A DNA stretch of 38,215 nt from positions 1,489,901 to 1,528,115 of the forward strand of contig NZ_NJAI01000001.1 in assembly GCF_002632725.1 (NCBI RefSeq). Reading direction: 5' to 3'. The translations under genes and the position numbers were made by a program. Positions within the stretch are counted from its first letter, which is position 1, and each line of letters begins with the position of its first letter. Source of the DNA: Xenorhabdus hominickii (lineage in GTDB: Bacteria; Pseudomonadota; Gammaproteobacteria; Enterobacterales; Enterobacteriaceae). Below the pieces are notes generated by a model. That model was not told where the DNA came from. It worked only from the letters and a program-made list of their open reading frames with translations, and did not search any database. Below are positions 9,489 to 19,523 of this stretch, in pieces.

Positions 9489-10685
9489 ATGAAACGGTTA
9501 ACTATTCTTGGCTCAACGGGTTCGATTGGGAAAAGTACGCTTTCTGTTGTCCGAAATAACCCAGGAAAATTCAGTGTAATTGCCCTTGCTGCCGGGAAAA
9601 ATATTGAAGTTATGGCACAGCAGTGTCTGGAATTTCACCCGCAATATGCAGCAATGGCAGATGAGCAGTCAGCAAAAGTTCTGCGTCAGTTATTGCAGGA
9701 ACAAGGAAGTCAGACTGAAGTTCTATCCGGCAAAGAGGCCATGTGTGATTTAGCTGCACTGGATGAAGTTGATCAAGTCATGTCTGCCATTGTGGGCGTT
9801 GCAGGATTATTACCGACATTGGCTGCTATCCGTAAGGGTAAACAAGTCCTGTTGGCCAATAAAGAATCTCTGATTACCAGTGGTCGCCTATTTATGGAGG
9901 CGGTTGTTCAATATAAAGCGCAACTGTTGCCAATCGATAGTGAACATAATGCTATCTTTCAAAGTCTGCCAGATGCGGTTCAGCATAATCTTGGCAATAC
10001 AAACCTAAAAGAACACGGTATCTCCAGCATTATCCTGACAGGATCAGGCGGGCCGTTCCGTAAAACGCCTCTAGATACGCTACCTAATGTTACGCCAGAT
10101 GAAGCGTGTGCTCATCCTATCTGGTCAATGGGACGTAAAATCTCCGTTGATTCTGCCACCATGATGAACAAAGGGCTGGAGTACATCGAAGCACGTTATC
10201 TGTTTAATGCATCCGCTGATGAAGTGGAAGTATTGCTGCATCCGCAATCAGTAATCCACTCCATGGTTCGCTATCAGGATGGCAGTATCATCGCTCAGTT
10301 GGGAACGCAGGACATGTGTACCCCAATTGCTTATGCTATGGCTTATCCTAACCGCATTTCATCTGGTGCTAATCCATTGAATTTTGCTGAATTAGGCATG
10401 CTTACTTTTGAAGCTTTAGATTATGAGCGCTATCCTTGCCTGAAACTGGCTATTGAAGCTTGTCATGAAGGCCAGGCGGCAACAACAGCCTTGAATGCAG
10501 CAAATGAAGAAACCGTGGATGTTTTTTTGAAAGATGGAATCCGTTTCACAGATATCGCGAGAATCAACAGGCTGGTGGTGGAAAATTTGAATTTATCTGA
10601 ACCTCAAAGCATCCAAGAGGTCTTAGAAATCGATAATATCGCAAGAATTTTAGCGAGAGACACCATAAAAGCCTTTGCGAAATAG
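9489..10685 (+). CDS. ispC: 1-deoxy-D-xylulose 5-phosphate reductoisomerase
   Basis: IspC (Dxr) converts DXP to 2-C-methylerythritol 4-phosphate with NADPH, the committed step of the MEP isoprenoid pathway and the target of fosmidomycin. The 398 residues equal E. coli Dxr. The NADPH-binding GSTGSIG lies at residues 8-14. Metal and substrate motifs follow: [20 protein letters not shown], and [21 protein letters not shown]. It opens the ispC-uppS-cdsA-rseP-bamA block, in which isoprenoid products feed undecaprenyl phosphate synthesis by the next gene. A long gap of 350 bases separates it from uppS. Confidence 0.99.
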   Translation: MKRLTILGSTGSIGKSTLSVVRNNPGKFSVIALAAGKNIEVMAQQCLEFHPQYAAMADEQSAKVLRQLLQEQGSQTEVLSGKEAMCDLAALDEVDQVMSAIVGVAGLLPTLAAIRKGKQVLLANKESLITSGRLFMEAVVQYKAQLLPIDSEHNAIFQSLPDAVQHNLGNTNLKEHGISSIILTGSGGPFRKTPLDTLPNVTPDEACAHPIWSMGRKISVDSATMMNKGLEYIEARYLFNASADEVEVLLHPQSVIHSMVRYQDGSIIAQLGTQDMCTPIAYAMAYPNRISSGANPLNFAELGMLTFEALDYERYPCLKLAIEACHEGQAATTALNAANEETVDVFLKDGIRFTDIARINRLVVENLNLSEPQSIQEVLEIDNIARILARDTIKAFAK

Positions 10686-10849
10686 TGAGTTTCGTTAATA
10701 AGTATATGTTTGTTTGTTTTTTGGCAAATGATATAGTTCGCGGGTGAATAAAGTTTAGCGAAAAATGCCGTAAACCCTAGCTTAATGCGGGCGGGGAGCA
10801 GTCGCTTATTATAATAGCCATATTGGTATCCGTATTCCGATAATGCGAG

Positions 10850-10894
10850 ATAGTACGAAATAGTACCGAATATAGTGTCGAAATAGTGCAAACT
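10850..10894. repeat. Four degenerate tandem units of 10-12 bases (ATAGTRYCGAA type)
   Basis: ATAGT recurs at 10850, 10860, 10872 and 10883, each time followed by a variant of ACGAA, ACCGAAT, GTCGAA or GCAAACT. The spacing is 10, 12 and 11 bases, about one helical turn. Confidence 0.55.
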
Positions 10895-10937
10895 ATAAAG
10901 AGGCTTTCATTCAGGCCGTACCAGAAATAGCCGTGGT

Positions 10938-10973
10938 AGCCGTGGGAATAGTTGACACGTAACACGGCTTTTT
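10938..10973 (+). terminator. Possible terminator upstream of uppS
   Basis: AGCCGTG (10938-10944) pairs with CACGGCT (10963-10969), and five T residues follow. The loop is 18 bases, longer than usual. It could end read-through from ispC. Confidence 0.5.
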
Positions 10974-11035
10974 CATGTTTGGAAGTGATTAAATTCATTG
11001 AAAAGCAAACTTAGTTATTTTAAGGATTATTTTGA

Positions 11036-11791
11036 GTGACATCTCCCAGTGATAGTAACTCATTGCCAGTGTTGCCCAAGCATGTTGCCATCATTATGGA
11101 TGGTAATGGTCGTTGGGCGCAAAAACGTGGCAAATTAAGAGTTTTTGGCCACCGTGCAGGAATTAAAGCTGTGCGGAGTGCCGTGAGTTTTTCAGTTAAA
11201 CATAACATCGAGTCATTGACGCTATACGCTTTCAGTAGTGAAAACTGGAATCGTCCACAGCAGGAAGTCAGTTCATTGATGGAGTTGTTTGTTTTTGCCC
11301 TTGATAATGAAGTGAAGAGCCTGCATAAGCACAATGTGAAATTGTCTGTTATTGGTGATATCAGTCGCTTTGGTTCACGTTTGCAAGAGCGTATTCGCCG
11401 TTCAGTTGAATTGACAAAGCATAATACCGGATTACAGCTAAATATTGCTGCTAACTATGGTGGGCGTTGGGATTTGCTTCAGGGTGTTAAACAAATCGCT
11501 GAAAAGGTCAGAGCGAATGAGTTGGCCCCAGAGGAAATCACCGAAGCTACAATAGGCAACTTCATCAACCTAAGTCAGCAACCTGAAGTCGATCTGGTTA
11601 TTAGAACCGGGGGGGAGCATCGTATCAGTAATTTCCTGTTATGGCAGATCGCTTATGCAGAATTATATTTTACCGATATACTTTGGCCTGATTTTGATGA
11701 AACTGCTTTTGAAGGGGCTATAAATGCCTTTACCAAACGAGAACGCCGATTCGGCGGAACAACACCAGACGATGCCGAAGTGGGATCATAG
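11036..11791 (+). CDS. uppS: Undecaprenyl diphosphate synthase (cis-prenyltransferase)
   Basis: UppS (IspU) adds eight isoprene units in cis configuration to farnesyl diphosphate. The product is the lipid carrier precursor for peptidoglycan, O-antigen and other envelope polymers. The 251 residues are near E. coli length. The catalytic IMDGNGRWAQ holds Asp22, the NYGGRWD segment lies mid-chain, and the substrate/metal region RTGGEHRISNFLLWQ is followed by ELYFTDILWPDFDE. The start is GTG at 11036, supported by an AAGGA site nine bases upstream. It is followed by cdsA after a 9-base gap containing GGAGGAG. Confidence 0.98.
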   Translation: MTSPSDSNSLPVLPKHVAIIMDGNGRWAQKRGKLRVFGHRAGIKAVRSAVSFSVKHNIESLTLYAFSSENWNRPQQEVSSLMELFVFALDNEVKSLHKHNVKLSVIGDISRFGSRLQERIRRSVELTKHNTGLQLNIAANYGGRWDLLQGVKQIAEKVRANELAPEEITEATIGNFINLSQQPEVDLVIRTGGEHRISNFLLWQIAYAELYFTDILWPDFDETAFEGAINAFTKRERRFGGTTPDDAEVGS

Positions 11792-11800
11792 GAGGAGAAC

Positions 11801-12664
11801 TTGCTGAAGTACCGTCTTTTAACTACGTTGATATTGATTCCACTTGTTGTCATATCACTGTTTTTCCTTCCCCCGGCAGGTTTTGGGTTAGTTGTCATTG
11901 CTGTCTCTGCACTTGCAGCATGGGAGTGGGGGCAATTTGCAGGGCTTTTTACTCAAGCTAAGCGTATTACACTGGCCGTGTTATTTGCTGTAGGGTTATT
12001 GGTTTTACAATACTCTTTATCTGATTTTTCCCATCTTATTGAAAAACCACAAATTGTATATCTATTGTGGGCTGGCATGCTTTGGTGGGTAGCTGCAATT
12101 TTATTGGTGATTACGTATCCGGCTTCTGCCACCATATGGAAAACTTCGGTTGTATTGCGTCTGCTATTTGGTGTTCTGACTATCGTGCCATTTTATTGTG
12201 GAATGATGGTACTGCGTACCCAAGGCTATGAAAACAATATTTATAATGGTGCATGGTGGCTACTCTATGTGATGCTGCTGGTATGGGCTGCCGATTCAGG
12301 TGCCTATATTTTTGGCCGAACAATGGGTAAGCACAAAATGGCGCCAAAAGTATCCCCGGGTAAGACAATTGAAGGGCTTGTTGGTGGTTTGTTGACTGCT
12401 GGGTTGATTTCGTGGCTATTCAGTAAATTTGCACCTGTTCCCGCAAGTCCCGAAAATTTATTGTTAATCTCTGCGATCGTTGTCGTTGCTTCGGTCTTTG
12501 GGGATCTGACTGAAAGTATGTTTAAACGAGAATCAGGGGTCAAAGATAGCAGTCAATTGATTCCGGGACATGGCGGTGTCATGGACAGGGTTGATAGTTT
12601 AACAGCAGCAGTTCCTGTATTTGCTGGATTGGTACTGCTGGTTTCCTCTGGAACCACTCTCTGA
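11801..12664 (+). CDS. cdsA: Phosphatidate cytidylyltransferase (CDP-diglyceride synthase)
   Basis: CdsA makes CDP-diacylglycerol from CTP and phosphatidate, the branch point to all membrane phospholipids. The 287-residue integral membrane protein (E. coli 285) has several hydrophobic helices starting with [19 protein letters not shown]. The CDS signature lies near the C-terminus: [20 protein letters not shown] then [27 protein letters not shown] is also typical. The start is TTG at 11801, fixed by a strong GGAGGAG at 11791-11797 and no in-frame ATG nearby. It lies in the uppS-cdsA-rseP-bamA operon. Confidence 0.97.
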   Translation: MLKYRLLTTLILIPLVVISLFFLPPAGFGLVVIAVSALAAWEWGQFAGLFTQAKRITLAVLFAVGLLVLQYSLSDFSHLIEKPQIVYLLWAGMLWWVAAILLVITYPASATIWKTSVVLRLLFGVLTIVPFYCGMMVLRTQGYENNIYNGAWWLLYVMLLVWAADSGAYIFGRTMGKHKMAPKVSPGKTIEGLVGGLLTAGLISWLFSKFAPVPASPENLLLISAIVVVASVFGDLTESMFKRESGVKDSSQLIPGHGGVMDRVDSLTAAVPVFAGLVLLVSSGTTL

Positions 12665-12674
12665 AGGGGATGTA

Positions 12675-14027
12675 ATGGGTATTCTCTGGAATCTGGCTGC
12701 ATTTATTGTTGCGTTGGGCATTCTCATCACAGTGCATGAATTTGGTCATTTTTGGGTTGCCAGACGTTGTGGTATCTATGTTGAACGTTTTTCCGTCGGT
12801 TTTGGGAAAGCGCTTTGGCGTCGCACAGATAAGCAGGGAACAGAATACGTTATCGCCCTTATCCCTCTCGGCGGATATGTAAAAATGCTCGACGAGCGGG
12901 TTGAGTCAGTCTCACCTGAACGCCGTCATATGGCATTCAACAACAAAACTATTGGCCAACGTGCGGCGGTGGTTAGTGCTGGGCCAATCGCAAACTTCAT
13001 TCTGGCGGTTATCGCTTATTGGCTGGTTTTTGTGATTGGCGTGCCATCTGTACGTCCTGTCGTGTTGGATGTTAAGCCTAATTCCATTGCCGCACAGGCA
13101 AATATTTTGCCAGGAATGGAACTAAAAGCCGTTGATGGTATCGAAACTCCTGACTGGAATTCGGCACGTCTTGCCTTAATAAGTAAAGTGGGGGAAGCAT
13201 CTATATCCATGGATGTGACGTCACTGGATGCTATTGACAGCAGCCAAAAGCGATTGGATTTGCGTGAATGGGCGTTTGATCCGTCCAAGCAGGATGTCCT
13301 GCTGTCTTTGGGGATTATGCCTGTTGTTCCACGGCTTAGTTCGCAAGTGGAGAAAGTTTATCCTGCTTCAGCTGCTGAAAAAGCAGGTTTACAAAGTGGG
13401 GATAGGATCGTTAAAGTCAACGGTCAGGATGTCGATGTCTGGCATACTTTTTCGTCTTTTGTCAGAAAAAATCCGAATATTCCTCTAAAATTGGACGTTG
13501 CCAGGGCTGATCGTATAGTTTCCCTGTCTCTGACCCCTGAGGCAAAAAAATTGTCTGATGGCCGTGAGGAAGGGTTTGCGGGCGCTGAACTTAAAGTTAT
13601 TCCATTGGCAGATGAATACAAAATTATTCAAGAATATGGGCCTTTTGCTGCGATTTATGAGGCGGGCGACAAAACTTGGCAATTGATGAAGCTGACTGTC
13701 AATATGATCGGCAAATTGGTTGTGGGTGATATAAAACTCAATAACCTGAGTGGACCGATTTCCATTGCCAAAGGTGCTGGAGTATCAGCTGATTCTGGTT
13801 TGGTATATTACTTGATGTTTTTGGCGCTGATTAGCGTCAATCTTGGGATCATTAATTTGTTCCCATTACCCGTACTAGATGGTGGACACTTGCTTTTCCT
13901 TGCTATAGAAAAGGTCAAGGGAAGGCCAGTCTCCGAGCGTGTACAAGACTTCAGTTATCGCATTGGTGCTATGTTGCTGGTGTTATTAATGGGGCTTGCA
14001 CTTTTCAATGATTTCTCCCGCTTCTAA
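12675..14027 (+). CDS. rseP: Site-2 zinc protease RseP
   Basis: RseP cleaves anti-sigma factor RseA inside the inner membrane after DegS, releasing sigma E; it also clears remnant signal peptides. With the ATG at 12675 the protein has 450 residues, as in E. coli. The open frame extends upstream to 12621 but overlaps cdsA, and a GAAGGGG site precedes the chosen ATG. The zinc motif HEFGH lies at residues 21-25 and the third ligand in LDGGH near the C-terminus. Two periplasmic PDZ domains lie between; the second has [23 protein letters not shown]. There are four membrane segments by family knowledge. The bamA gene follows directly. Confidence 0.98.
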   Translation: MGILWNLAAFIVALGILITVHEFGHFWVARRCGIYVERFSVGFGKALWRRTDKQGTEYVIALIPLGGYVKMLDERVESVSPERRHMAFNNKTIGQRAAVVSAGPIANFILAVIAYWLVFVIGVPSVRPVVLDVKPNSIAAQANILPGMELKAVDGIETPDWNSARLALISKVGEASISMDVTSLDAIDSSQKRLDLREWAFDPSKQDVLLSLGIMPVVPRLSSQVEKVYPASAAEKAGLQSGDRIVKVNGQDVDVWHTFSSFVRKNPNIPLKLDVARADRIVSLSLTPEAKKLSDGREEGFAGAELKVIPLADEYKIIQEYGPFAAIYEAGDKTWQLMKLTVNMIGKLVVGDIKLNNLSGPISIAKGAGVSADSGLVYYLMFLALISVNLGIINLFPLPVLDGGHLLFLAIEKVKGRPVSERVQDFSYRIGAMLLVLLMGLALFNDFSRF

Positions 14028-14061
14028 GGTGGGAGACCGGTTAGGAAAACGCATAACAACG

Positions 14062-16461
14062 ATGGTGATGAAAAAGTTGCTCATAGCGTCGCTGCTGTTC
14101 GGCAGCGCCACTGCATACGGTTCAGACGGATTCGTGGTTCGAGACATTCATTTCGAGGGTCTTCAACGTGTCACCGTTGGTGCAGCATTACTGAACATGC
14201 CTGTTCGCGTAGGTGATACAATCAGCGATGAAGATATCAGTCGTACGATTCACGCCTTGTTCGCGACTGGAAACTTTGAAGATGTTCGTGTCTTACGTGA
14301 TGGCAATTCACTTATCGTTCAGGTAAAAGAACGACCAACCATCGCTAGCATTACTTTCTCCGGGAACAAATCGGTGAAAGATGACATGCTCAAGCAGAAC
14401 CTTGAGGCCTCTCGTGTTCGTGTTGGTGAAGCCCTCGACCGCACTATGCTGTCTAATATTGAGAAAGGGCTGGAAGATTTCTATTACAGTGTTGGTAAAT
14501 ACAACGCAACAGTGAAAGCCGTTGTCACACCGCTGCCTCGCAACCGTGTTGACTTGAAACTCGTTTTCTCAGAAGGGGTTTCTGCCCAAATTCAACAAAT
14601 TAATATTGTTGGCAATAAAACCTATTCTACCAATGAGCTGCTGAGTAATTTCCAGCTCAGGGATGATGTTCCTTGGTGGAATATGACGGCCGACCAAAAA
14701 TACCAGAAGCAAAAATTGGCAGGTGATCTTGAAAACCTGCGCAGTTTTTATCTTGATCGAGGTTATGCTCGTTTCAACATCGATTCGACTCAAGTCAATC
14801 TGACGCCAGACAAGAAAGGTATCTATATTACCGTCAATATTACCGAAGGCGATCAATACAAAATATCGGGTGTTGATTTGAATGGTAATTTGGCGGGATA
14901 TGAGTCGCAAATAAAAGAGCTGACTCATATTGAGCCGGGGTCACTGTATAACGGTACAGAAGTGACCAAAATGGAAACGGCCATCAAGAATTTACTCGGT
15001 CGTCATGGTTATGCCTACCCTCGCGTAATGACACAACCTGAAATCAATGATGCTGATAAAACCGTTAAGCTGCATGTAAATGTTGATGCCGGCAATCGCT
15101 TCTATGTGCGTAATATCCGTTTTACAGGCAACGATGTCAGTAAAGATTCAGTATTGCGTCGTGAAATGCGTCAGATGGAAGGAACATGGCTGGGTAGTGA
15201 CCAGATTGAGCAGGGTAAAGAGCGCTTAAATCGACTCGGTTATTTTGAAACTGTCGATGTGGAAACAGAACGTGTACCGGGTAGCCCAGATCAGGTTGAT
15301 GTGGTTTATAAAGTTAAAGAGCGTAATACAGGCTCAATGAACTTTGGTGTTGGTTTCGGTACAGAAAGCGGAATGAGTTTCCAAGTCGGTGTGCAGCAGG
15401 AAAACTGGCTGGGAACGGGTAACGCAGTTGGTATCAGTGCCAGTAAGAATGATTATTCAACCTCAGCCGATTTATCTGTGACTAACCCTTACTTCACTGT
15501 GAATGGGGTGAGCTTGGGTGGCCGTGTATTCTATAATGATTTCCGCGCCGATGATGCCGATCTTTCCAATTATACTAATAAAGCATACGGTACAGAGGGA
15601 ACGCTTGGTTTCCCATTGAATGAAAATAACGCAGTCATGTTGAAATTGGGTTATATACATAACTCCTTATCTAACATGCGTCCACAGGTTGCGATGTGGC
15701 GTTATCTGAATAAAATGGGCCAAAAACCAGATCTTAGTGACAAAGCGAAATTTGATTCCAATGATTTTGCAATGACACTAGGTTGGAGTTACAACAATCT
15801 CGACCGTGGTTTCTTCCCAACTTCAGGTTTGAAATCATCTCTGGATGCGAAAGTAACGATTCCTGGCTCAAATAACCAATTCTATAAAGTGACTTGGAAT
15901 GCAGCAGGTTATTATCCTCTTGATAATGATCGTTCATGGGTGCTAATGGGACGTACGCGTATGGGCTATGGCAGTGGTTTTGGTGGCAAAGAAATGCCAT
16001 TCTATGAAAACTTCTATGCCGGTGGTTCAAGTAGCGTTCGTGGCTTCCGTTCAAATAATATCGGTCCAAAAGCGATTTATTTGGAAATGAAAGATGGTAA
16101 GCCTGTGCCTGTGAAAAGTAGCCCATCCCGCGATGCCGTAGGAGGTAACGCGGTAGCGGTTGCGAGTTTCGAACTGATTACACCAACCCCGTTCTTGGAT
16201 GCTAAATATTCCAATTCCGTGCGAACGTCTTTGTTTGTGGATGTGGGAACGGTGTGGGATACCAACTGGGATACTAACTGGGCTAAGACTTACGGGATGC
16301 CTGACTACAGCAAGCCAAACAATATCCGTGCTTCTGCCGGTATTGCACTGCAATGGGTGTCACCATTAGGGCCATTGGTCTTCTCTTATGCGAAGCCAAT
16401 CAAGGAATACGAAGGTGATAGATCTGAGCAGTTCCAGTTCAATATTGGTGGAACGTGGTAA
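14062..16461 (+). CDS. bamA: Outer membrane protein assembly factor BamA
   Basis: BamA is the central, essential pore of the BAM complex that folds beta-barrel proteins into the outer membrane. The start at 14062 gives 799 residues and a signal peptide [18 protein letters not shown], probably cut after Gly20; the longer open frame from 13996 would overlap rseP. Five POTRA domains fill roughly residues 21-420 ([32 protein letters not shown]). A 16-strand barrel follows, with the loop-6 VRGF motif ([12 protein letters not shown]) and the C-terminal beta-signal FQFNIGGTW. It is the last gene before skp, which acts in the same pathway. The loop near residue 690 differs from E. coli, as is usual for exposed loops. 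Confidence 0.99.
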   Translation: MVMKKLLIASLLFGSATAYGSDGFVVRDIHFEGLQRVTVGAALLNMPVRVGDTISDEDISRTIHALFATGNFEDVRVLRDGNSLIVQVKERPTIASITFSGNKSVKDDMLKQNLEASRVRVGEALDRTMLSNIEKGLEDFYYSVGKYNATVKAVVTPLPRNRVDLKLVFSEGVSAQIQQINIVGNKTYSTNELLSNFQLRDDVPWWNMTADQKYQKQKLAGDLENLRSFYLDRGYARFNIDSTQVNLTPDKKGIYITVNITEGDQYKISGVDLNGNLAGYESQIKELTHIEPGSLYNGTEVTKMETAIKNLLGRHGYAYPRVMTQPEINDADKTVKLHVNVDAGNRFYVRNIRFTGNDVSKDSVLRREMRQMEGTWLGSDQIEQGKERLNRLGYFETVDVETERVPGSPDQVDVVYKVKERNTGSMNFGVGFGTESGMSFQVGVQQENWLGTGNAVGISASKNDYSTSADLSVTNPYFTVNGVSLGGRVFYNDFRADDADLSNYTNKAYGTEGTLGFPLNENNAVMLKLGYIHNSLSNMRPQVAMWRYLNKMGQKPDLSDKAKFDSNDFAMTLGWSYNNLDRGFFPTSGLKSSLDAKVTIPGSNNQFYKVTWNAAGYYPLDNDRSWVLMGRTRMGYGSGFGGKEMPFYENFYAGGSSSVRGFRSNNIGPKAIYLEMKDGKPVPVKSSPSRDAVGGNAVAVASFELITPTPFLDAKYSNSVRTSLFVDVGTVWDTNWDTNWAKTYGMPDYSKPNNIRASAGIALQWVSPLGPLVFSYAKPIKEYEGDRSEQFQFNIGGTW

Positions 16462-16484
16462 TTATTAATCGTCTTTGGTAAAAA

Positions 16485-16510
16485 ATCGCCCTATTATTAG
16501 ATAGGGCGAT
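16485..16510. other. Perfect 10-bp hairpin between bamA and skp
   Basis: ATCGCCCTAT and ATAGGGCGAT flank a 6-base loop. There is an A-run before it and no T-run after it, so on the plus strand it could slow or protect transcripts rather than terminate them. A minus-strand terminator is formally possible, but no minus-strand gene ends here. Confidence 0.6.
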
Positions 16511-16581
16511 ATTAAGAGCCTATTCAGATAGGCTGTGAGTCTTCCAACCTGTAAAAAAAGCGTGGGTCAAAGGAGTTTATA

Positions 16582-17079
16582 GTGAAAAAAGTATTGTGTG
16601 CAGCAAGCTTGGGTATGGCATTAGTATTTTCTGCGGGTGTTCAAGCGGCAGATAAAATCGCTTTAGTAAACGTTGCTGAAGTTTTCCAACAGTTGCCAGC
16701 CCGTGAAGCTGTGGCAAAACAGTTGGACAACGAATTTAAAAGCCGTGCATCCGAATTGCAGCGCATGGAATCTGATTTAAAAACGAATATCCAGAAATTG
16801 CAGCGTGATGGCTCAACCATGAAAGCCAGCGAGCGTGAAAAATTAGAAAAAGAAGTTATGGCTAAACGTGATGATTTTGCTCAGAAAGCGCAAGCCTTTG
16901 AACAAGATAATAGCCGTCGTCAGATAGAAGAACGTAATAAAATCCTGACTCGTATTCAGGATGCCGTTAAAGTGGTTGCAGGTAAAGAAGGTTACGACCT
17001 TGTGCTTGATGCGAATGCCGCTGTGTATTCTGCATCGGGTAAAGACATCACCGCAGAAGTAATGAAACAGGTTAAATAA
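16582..17079 (+). CDS. skp: Periplasmic chaperone Skp (OmpH)
   Basis: Skp is a trimeric, jellyfish-shaped holdase that carries unfolded outer membrane proteins across the periplasm to BamA. The 165 residues (E. coli 161) begin with a signal peptide, [20 protein letters not shown], probably cut after Ala22 (VQA/ADK). The mature protein starts [15 protein letters not shown]. Its middle is a long charged coiled coil (roughly residues 50-125) that forms the tentacles. The C-terminal [28 protein letters not shown] closes the trimer core. The start is GTG at 16582, preceded by AGGAG. lpxD begins 4 bases after the stop. Confidence 0.98.
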   Translation: MKKVLCAASLGMALVFSAGVQAADKIALVNVAEVFQQLPAREAVAKQLDNEFKSRASELQRMESDLKTNIQKLQRDGSTMKASEREKLEKEVMAKRDDFAQKAQAFEQDNSRRQIEERNKILTRIQDAVKVVAGKEGYDLVLDANAAVYSASGKDITAEVMKQVK

Positions 17080-17083
17080 TTAG

Positions 17084-18112
17084 ATGGTTTCAATTCGATT
17101 GGCTGACCTCGCTCAGCAGTTGAATGCGCAATTGCATGGTGATGGCGATATCGTCATCACCGGTATTGCGCCAATGTATTCAGCAAATAGCGAACAAATT
17201 ACATTTTTATCCGACAGCCGTTATACTGACAAACTTACTGAGTGTCAGGCCGCGGCTGTTGTGCTGCGTGAAGCAGATCTTCCTCATTGTAAGGTTGCTG
17301 CGTTGGTTGTCGATAATCCTTATCTTGCCTATGCACATATGGCGCAAATTATGGATACGACACCGAAACCTGCGCAGGATATCCATCCATCAGCCGTCAT
17401 TTCTCCAGAAGCGACTTTAGGCAAACATGTGGCGATTGGTGCAAATGCCGTTATCGAAGCTGGCGTTGTACTTGGTGATAACGTCATTATTGGTGCGGGT
17501 TGCTTTATTGGCAAAAATGCGCGGATTGGAGTTGGAAGCCGCCTGTGGGCCAATGTATCGGTATATCATAATGTCGAAATTGGTGAATTGTGTCTGATCC
17601 AATCAGGAACTGTTATAGGTTCTGATGGTTTTGGATATGCCAATGACCGTGGAAATTGGATTAAAATCCCACAATTAGGCACTGTAATTATTGGAAACCG
17701 TGTTGAAATCGGTGCTTGCACTACGATTGATCGCGGTGCACTGGATAACACTGTCATCGGTAATGGTGTTATCATAGATAACCAGTGCCAGATCGCGCAC
17801 AACATAACGATTGGGGACAACACCGCAGTGGCTGGTGGCGTTATTATGGCTGGTAGCCTGAAAATTGGTCGTTACTGTATGATTGGTGGTGCGAGTGTCA
17901 TTAATGGGCATATGGAGATCTGTGATAAAGTAACTGTGACTGGTATGAGCATGGTGATACGTCCAATTACAGAGCCCGGCGTATACTCCTCGGGTATCCC
18001 ATCACAACCGAACAAAACCTGGCGTAAAACCACAGCCTTAGTCATGAATATCAATGAAATGAGTAAGCGCTTGAAGTCAGTGGAACGTCAATTGGAAGAT
18101 AAAAACGAGTAA
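17084..18112 (+). CDS. lpxD: UDP-3-O-(3-hydroxymyristoyl)glucosamine N-acyltransferase
   Basis: LpxD adds the N-linked 3-hydroxyacyl chain in the third step of lipid A synthesis, using acyl-ACP. The 342 residues (E. coli 341) have an N-terminal uridine-binding domain to about residue 100. A long left-handed beta-helix of hexapeptide repeats follows ([27 protein letters not shown]). The catalytic histidine is His239 in CQIAHN. The C-terminus forms a helical tail ([20 protein letters not shown]). It is followed by a large hairpin, then fabZ, lpxA and lpxB, so the lipid A genes are clustered with their acyl-ACP supplier. Confidence 0.99.
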   Translation: MVSIRLADLAQQLNAQLHGDGDIVITGIAPMYSANSEQITFLSDSRYTDKLTECQAAAVVLREADLPHCKVAALVVDNPYLAYAHMAQIMDTTPKPAQDIHPSAVISPEATLGKHVAIGANAVIEAGVVLGDNVIIGAGCFIGKNARIGVGSRLWANVSVYHNVEIGELCLIQSGTVIGSDGFGYANDRGNWIKIPQLGTVIIGNRVEIGACTTIDRGALDNTVIGNGVIIDNQCQIAHNITIGDNTAVAGGVIMAGSLKIGRYCMIGGASVINGHMEICDKVTVTGMSMVIRPITEPGVYSSGIPSQPNKTWRKTTALVMNINEMSKRLKSVERQLEDKNE

Positions 18113-18178
18113 TCATACTAGTATTTTTGATTAGACGTTTTTAATTAGCGTTTTTGGTTGTGCTTATTATATTTTTTG

Positions 18179-18220
18179 CGGCCTGCCTGATAACTCTGAG
18201 TTTAGAGTTAACGCAGGCCG
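18179..18220 (+). other. Large nested hairpin between lpxD and fabZ
   Basis: An outer perfect 8-bp stem CGGCCTGC/GCAGGCCG encloses an inner perfect 7-bp stem TAACTCT/AGAGTTA. No T-run follows (TGTCGTT), so full termination is unlikely. It may tune the lpxD to fabZ ratio or mark an mRNA processing site. Confidence 0.6.
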
Positions 18221-18265
18221 TGTCGTTAATACTATGATTCTTATATAGACAGGAAGAGTATTTAG

Positions 18266-18718
18266 ATGAGTGATAATCGTACTCTGCGAATTGAAGAGAT
18301 TTTAGACTTACTACCTCACCGCTACCCGTTTTTACTGGTAGATCGTGTTCTAGATTTTGAGGAAGGTAAGTTTCTGCGCGCAGTCAAAAATGTATCATTT
18401 AATGAACCATTTTTTCAGGGGCATTTTCCTGGCAAACCAATCTTCCCTGGGGTTTTGATCCTTGAAGCAATGGCTCAAGCTACCGGAATTCTGGCATTCA
18501 AAAGTGTTGGGTCACTTGGGCCGGGTGAATTGTATTACTTTGCAGCTATTGATGGTGCTCGCTTCAAGCGTCCGGTTCTGCCAGGTGATCAAATGATAAT
18601 GGAAGTGGAATTTATTAAAGAACGTCGCGGTGTTGCGCGTTTCAGAGGCGTAGCTAAAGTCGATGGAGAAGTGGCTTGTGAAGCTGAAATGATGTGTGCT
18701 CGCCGTCGTGAGGCTTAA
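18266..18718 (+). CDS. fabZ: 3-hydroxyacyl-[acyl-carrier-protein] dehydratase FabZ
   Basis: FabZ dehydrates 3-hydroxyacyl-ACP in fatty acid elongation. It competes with LpxA and LpxD for 3-hydroxymyristoyl-ACP, so it balances phospholipid against lipid A synthesis. The 150-residue hot-dog fold protein has the catalytic His53 in [14 protein letters not shown] and Glu67 in [10 protein letters not shown]. These segments and [21 protein letters not shown] match the family. lpxA starts 3 bases after the stop, so the two are almost certainly co-transcribed. The ribosome-binding site AGGAAGAG precedes the ATG. Confidence 0.99.
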   Translation: MSDNRTLRIEEILDLLPHRYPFLLVDRVLDFEEGKFLRAVKNVSFNEPFFQGHFPGKPIFPGVLILEAMAQATGILAFKSVGSLGPGELYYFAAIDGARFKRPVLPGDQMIMEVEFIKERRGVARFRGVAKVDGEVACEAEMMCARRREA

Positions 18719-18721
18719 TCC

Positions 18722-19519
18722 ATGATTGATCAGACTGCAGTTATCCATCCTTCTTCTATTATTGAAGAGGGTGCTGTTATTGGTGCCAATGTTCGCATTG
18801 GCCCATTTTGCTATATCGGTTCTCAGGTTGAGATTGGTGAAGGGACTGAGCTGAAATCCCATATTGTGGTCAATGGAATAACTAAGATTGGTCGTGATAA
18901 CCAAATTTATCAGTTTGCCTCGATTGGTGAAGTCAATCAGGATCTTAAATATCAGGGTGAGCCGACCTGTGTTGAAATTGGCGACCGAAACCGTATCCGC
19001 GAAAGTGTTTCTATCCATCGAGGTACTGTTCAAGGCGGCGGATTAACCAAAGTTGGCAATGATAATTTGCTGATGATCAACGCCCATATCGCTCATGACT
19101 GCATTGTGGGTGATCGTTGTATCATTGCAAATAATGGTACACTGGGTGGGCATGTCATTCTGGGTGATTACGTTATTATCGGTGGAATGACGGCTGTTCA
19201 TCAATTCTGTCAGATTGGTTCCCATGTCATGGTTGGTGGTTGTTCTGGCGTTGCTCAGGATATTCCGCCTTACGTCATTGCACAGGGAAATCATGCAACA
19301 CCTTTCGGGTTGAATATCGAAGGTCTGAAACGCCGCGGGTTCGATAAAGAATCTTTGCATGCAATCCGTAGTGCCTATAAAGCGCTTTACCGTAGCGGAA
19401 AAACGTTGGAAGAAGCCAGACACGAGATTAGTTGTCAGTCGGAAAACAACCCACATGTGAAATTATTCAGTGATTTTCTGGATAATTCCGCAAAATCCAG
19501 CCGTGGCATCATTCGTTAA
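18722..19519 (+). CDS. lpxA: UDP-N-acetylglucosamine acyltransferase
   Basis: LpxA transfers 3-hydroxymyristoyl from ACP to the 3-OH of UDP-GlcNAc, the first and reversible step of lipid A synthesis. The 265 residues (E. coli 262) form a trimeric left-handed beta-helix of hexapeptide repeats ([21 protein letters not shown]). The catalytic base is His125 in [26 protein letters not shown] carries the acyl-chain ruler region. The C-terminus is helical. It is tightly packed between fabZ and lpxB (4-base gap). Confidence 0.99.
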   Translation: MIDQTAVIHPSSIIEEGAVIGANVRIGPFCYIGSQVEIGEGTELKSHIVVNGITKIGRDNQIYQFASIGEVNQDLKYQGEPTCVEIGDRNRIRESVSIHRGTVQGGGLTKVGNDNLLMINAHIAHDCIVGDRCIIANNGTLGGHVILGDYVIIGGMTAVHQFCQIGSHVMVGGCSGVAQDIPPYVIAQGNHATPFGLNIEGLKRRGFDKESLHAIRSAYKALYRSGKTLEEARHEISCQSENNPHVKLFSDFLDNSAKSSRGIIR

Positions 19520-19523
19520 GTAG

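Larger units (their letters stand above)
10686..11035. other. ispC-uppS intergenic region, no convincing gene
   Basis: This gap holds a degenerate tandem array at 10850-10894 and a hairpin with T-run at 10938-10973. A minus-strand open frame at 10777-10998 (73 codons) is rich in Tyr, His, Phe and Trp. It resembles nothing I recognise, and I do not call it a gene. The uppS ribosome-binding site AAGGA lies at the end. Confidence 0.5.

Noticed and set aside
10952..10979. TTGACA in the ispC-uppS gap as a promoter -35
   Set aside because: At 16-18 bases no acceptable -10 follows, and it lies in the loop of a hairpin with T-run.
12621..12674. Upstream extension of rseP
   Set aside because: It overlaps cdsA by 44 bases; the ATG at 12675 has a ribosome-binding site and gives the family length.
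13996..14061. Upstream extension of bamA
   Set aside because: It overlaps rseP and would place 22 residues before the signal peptide.
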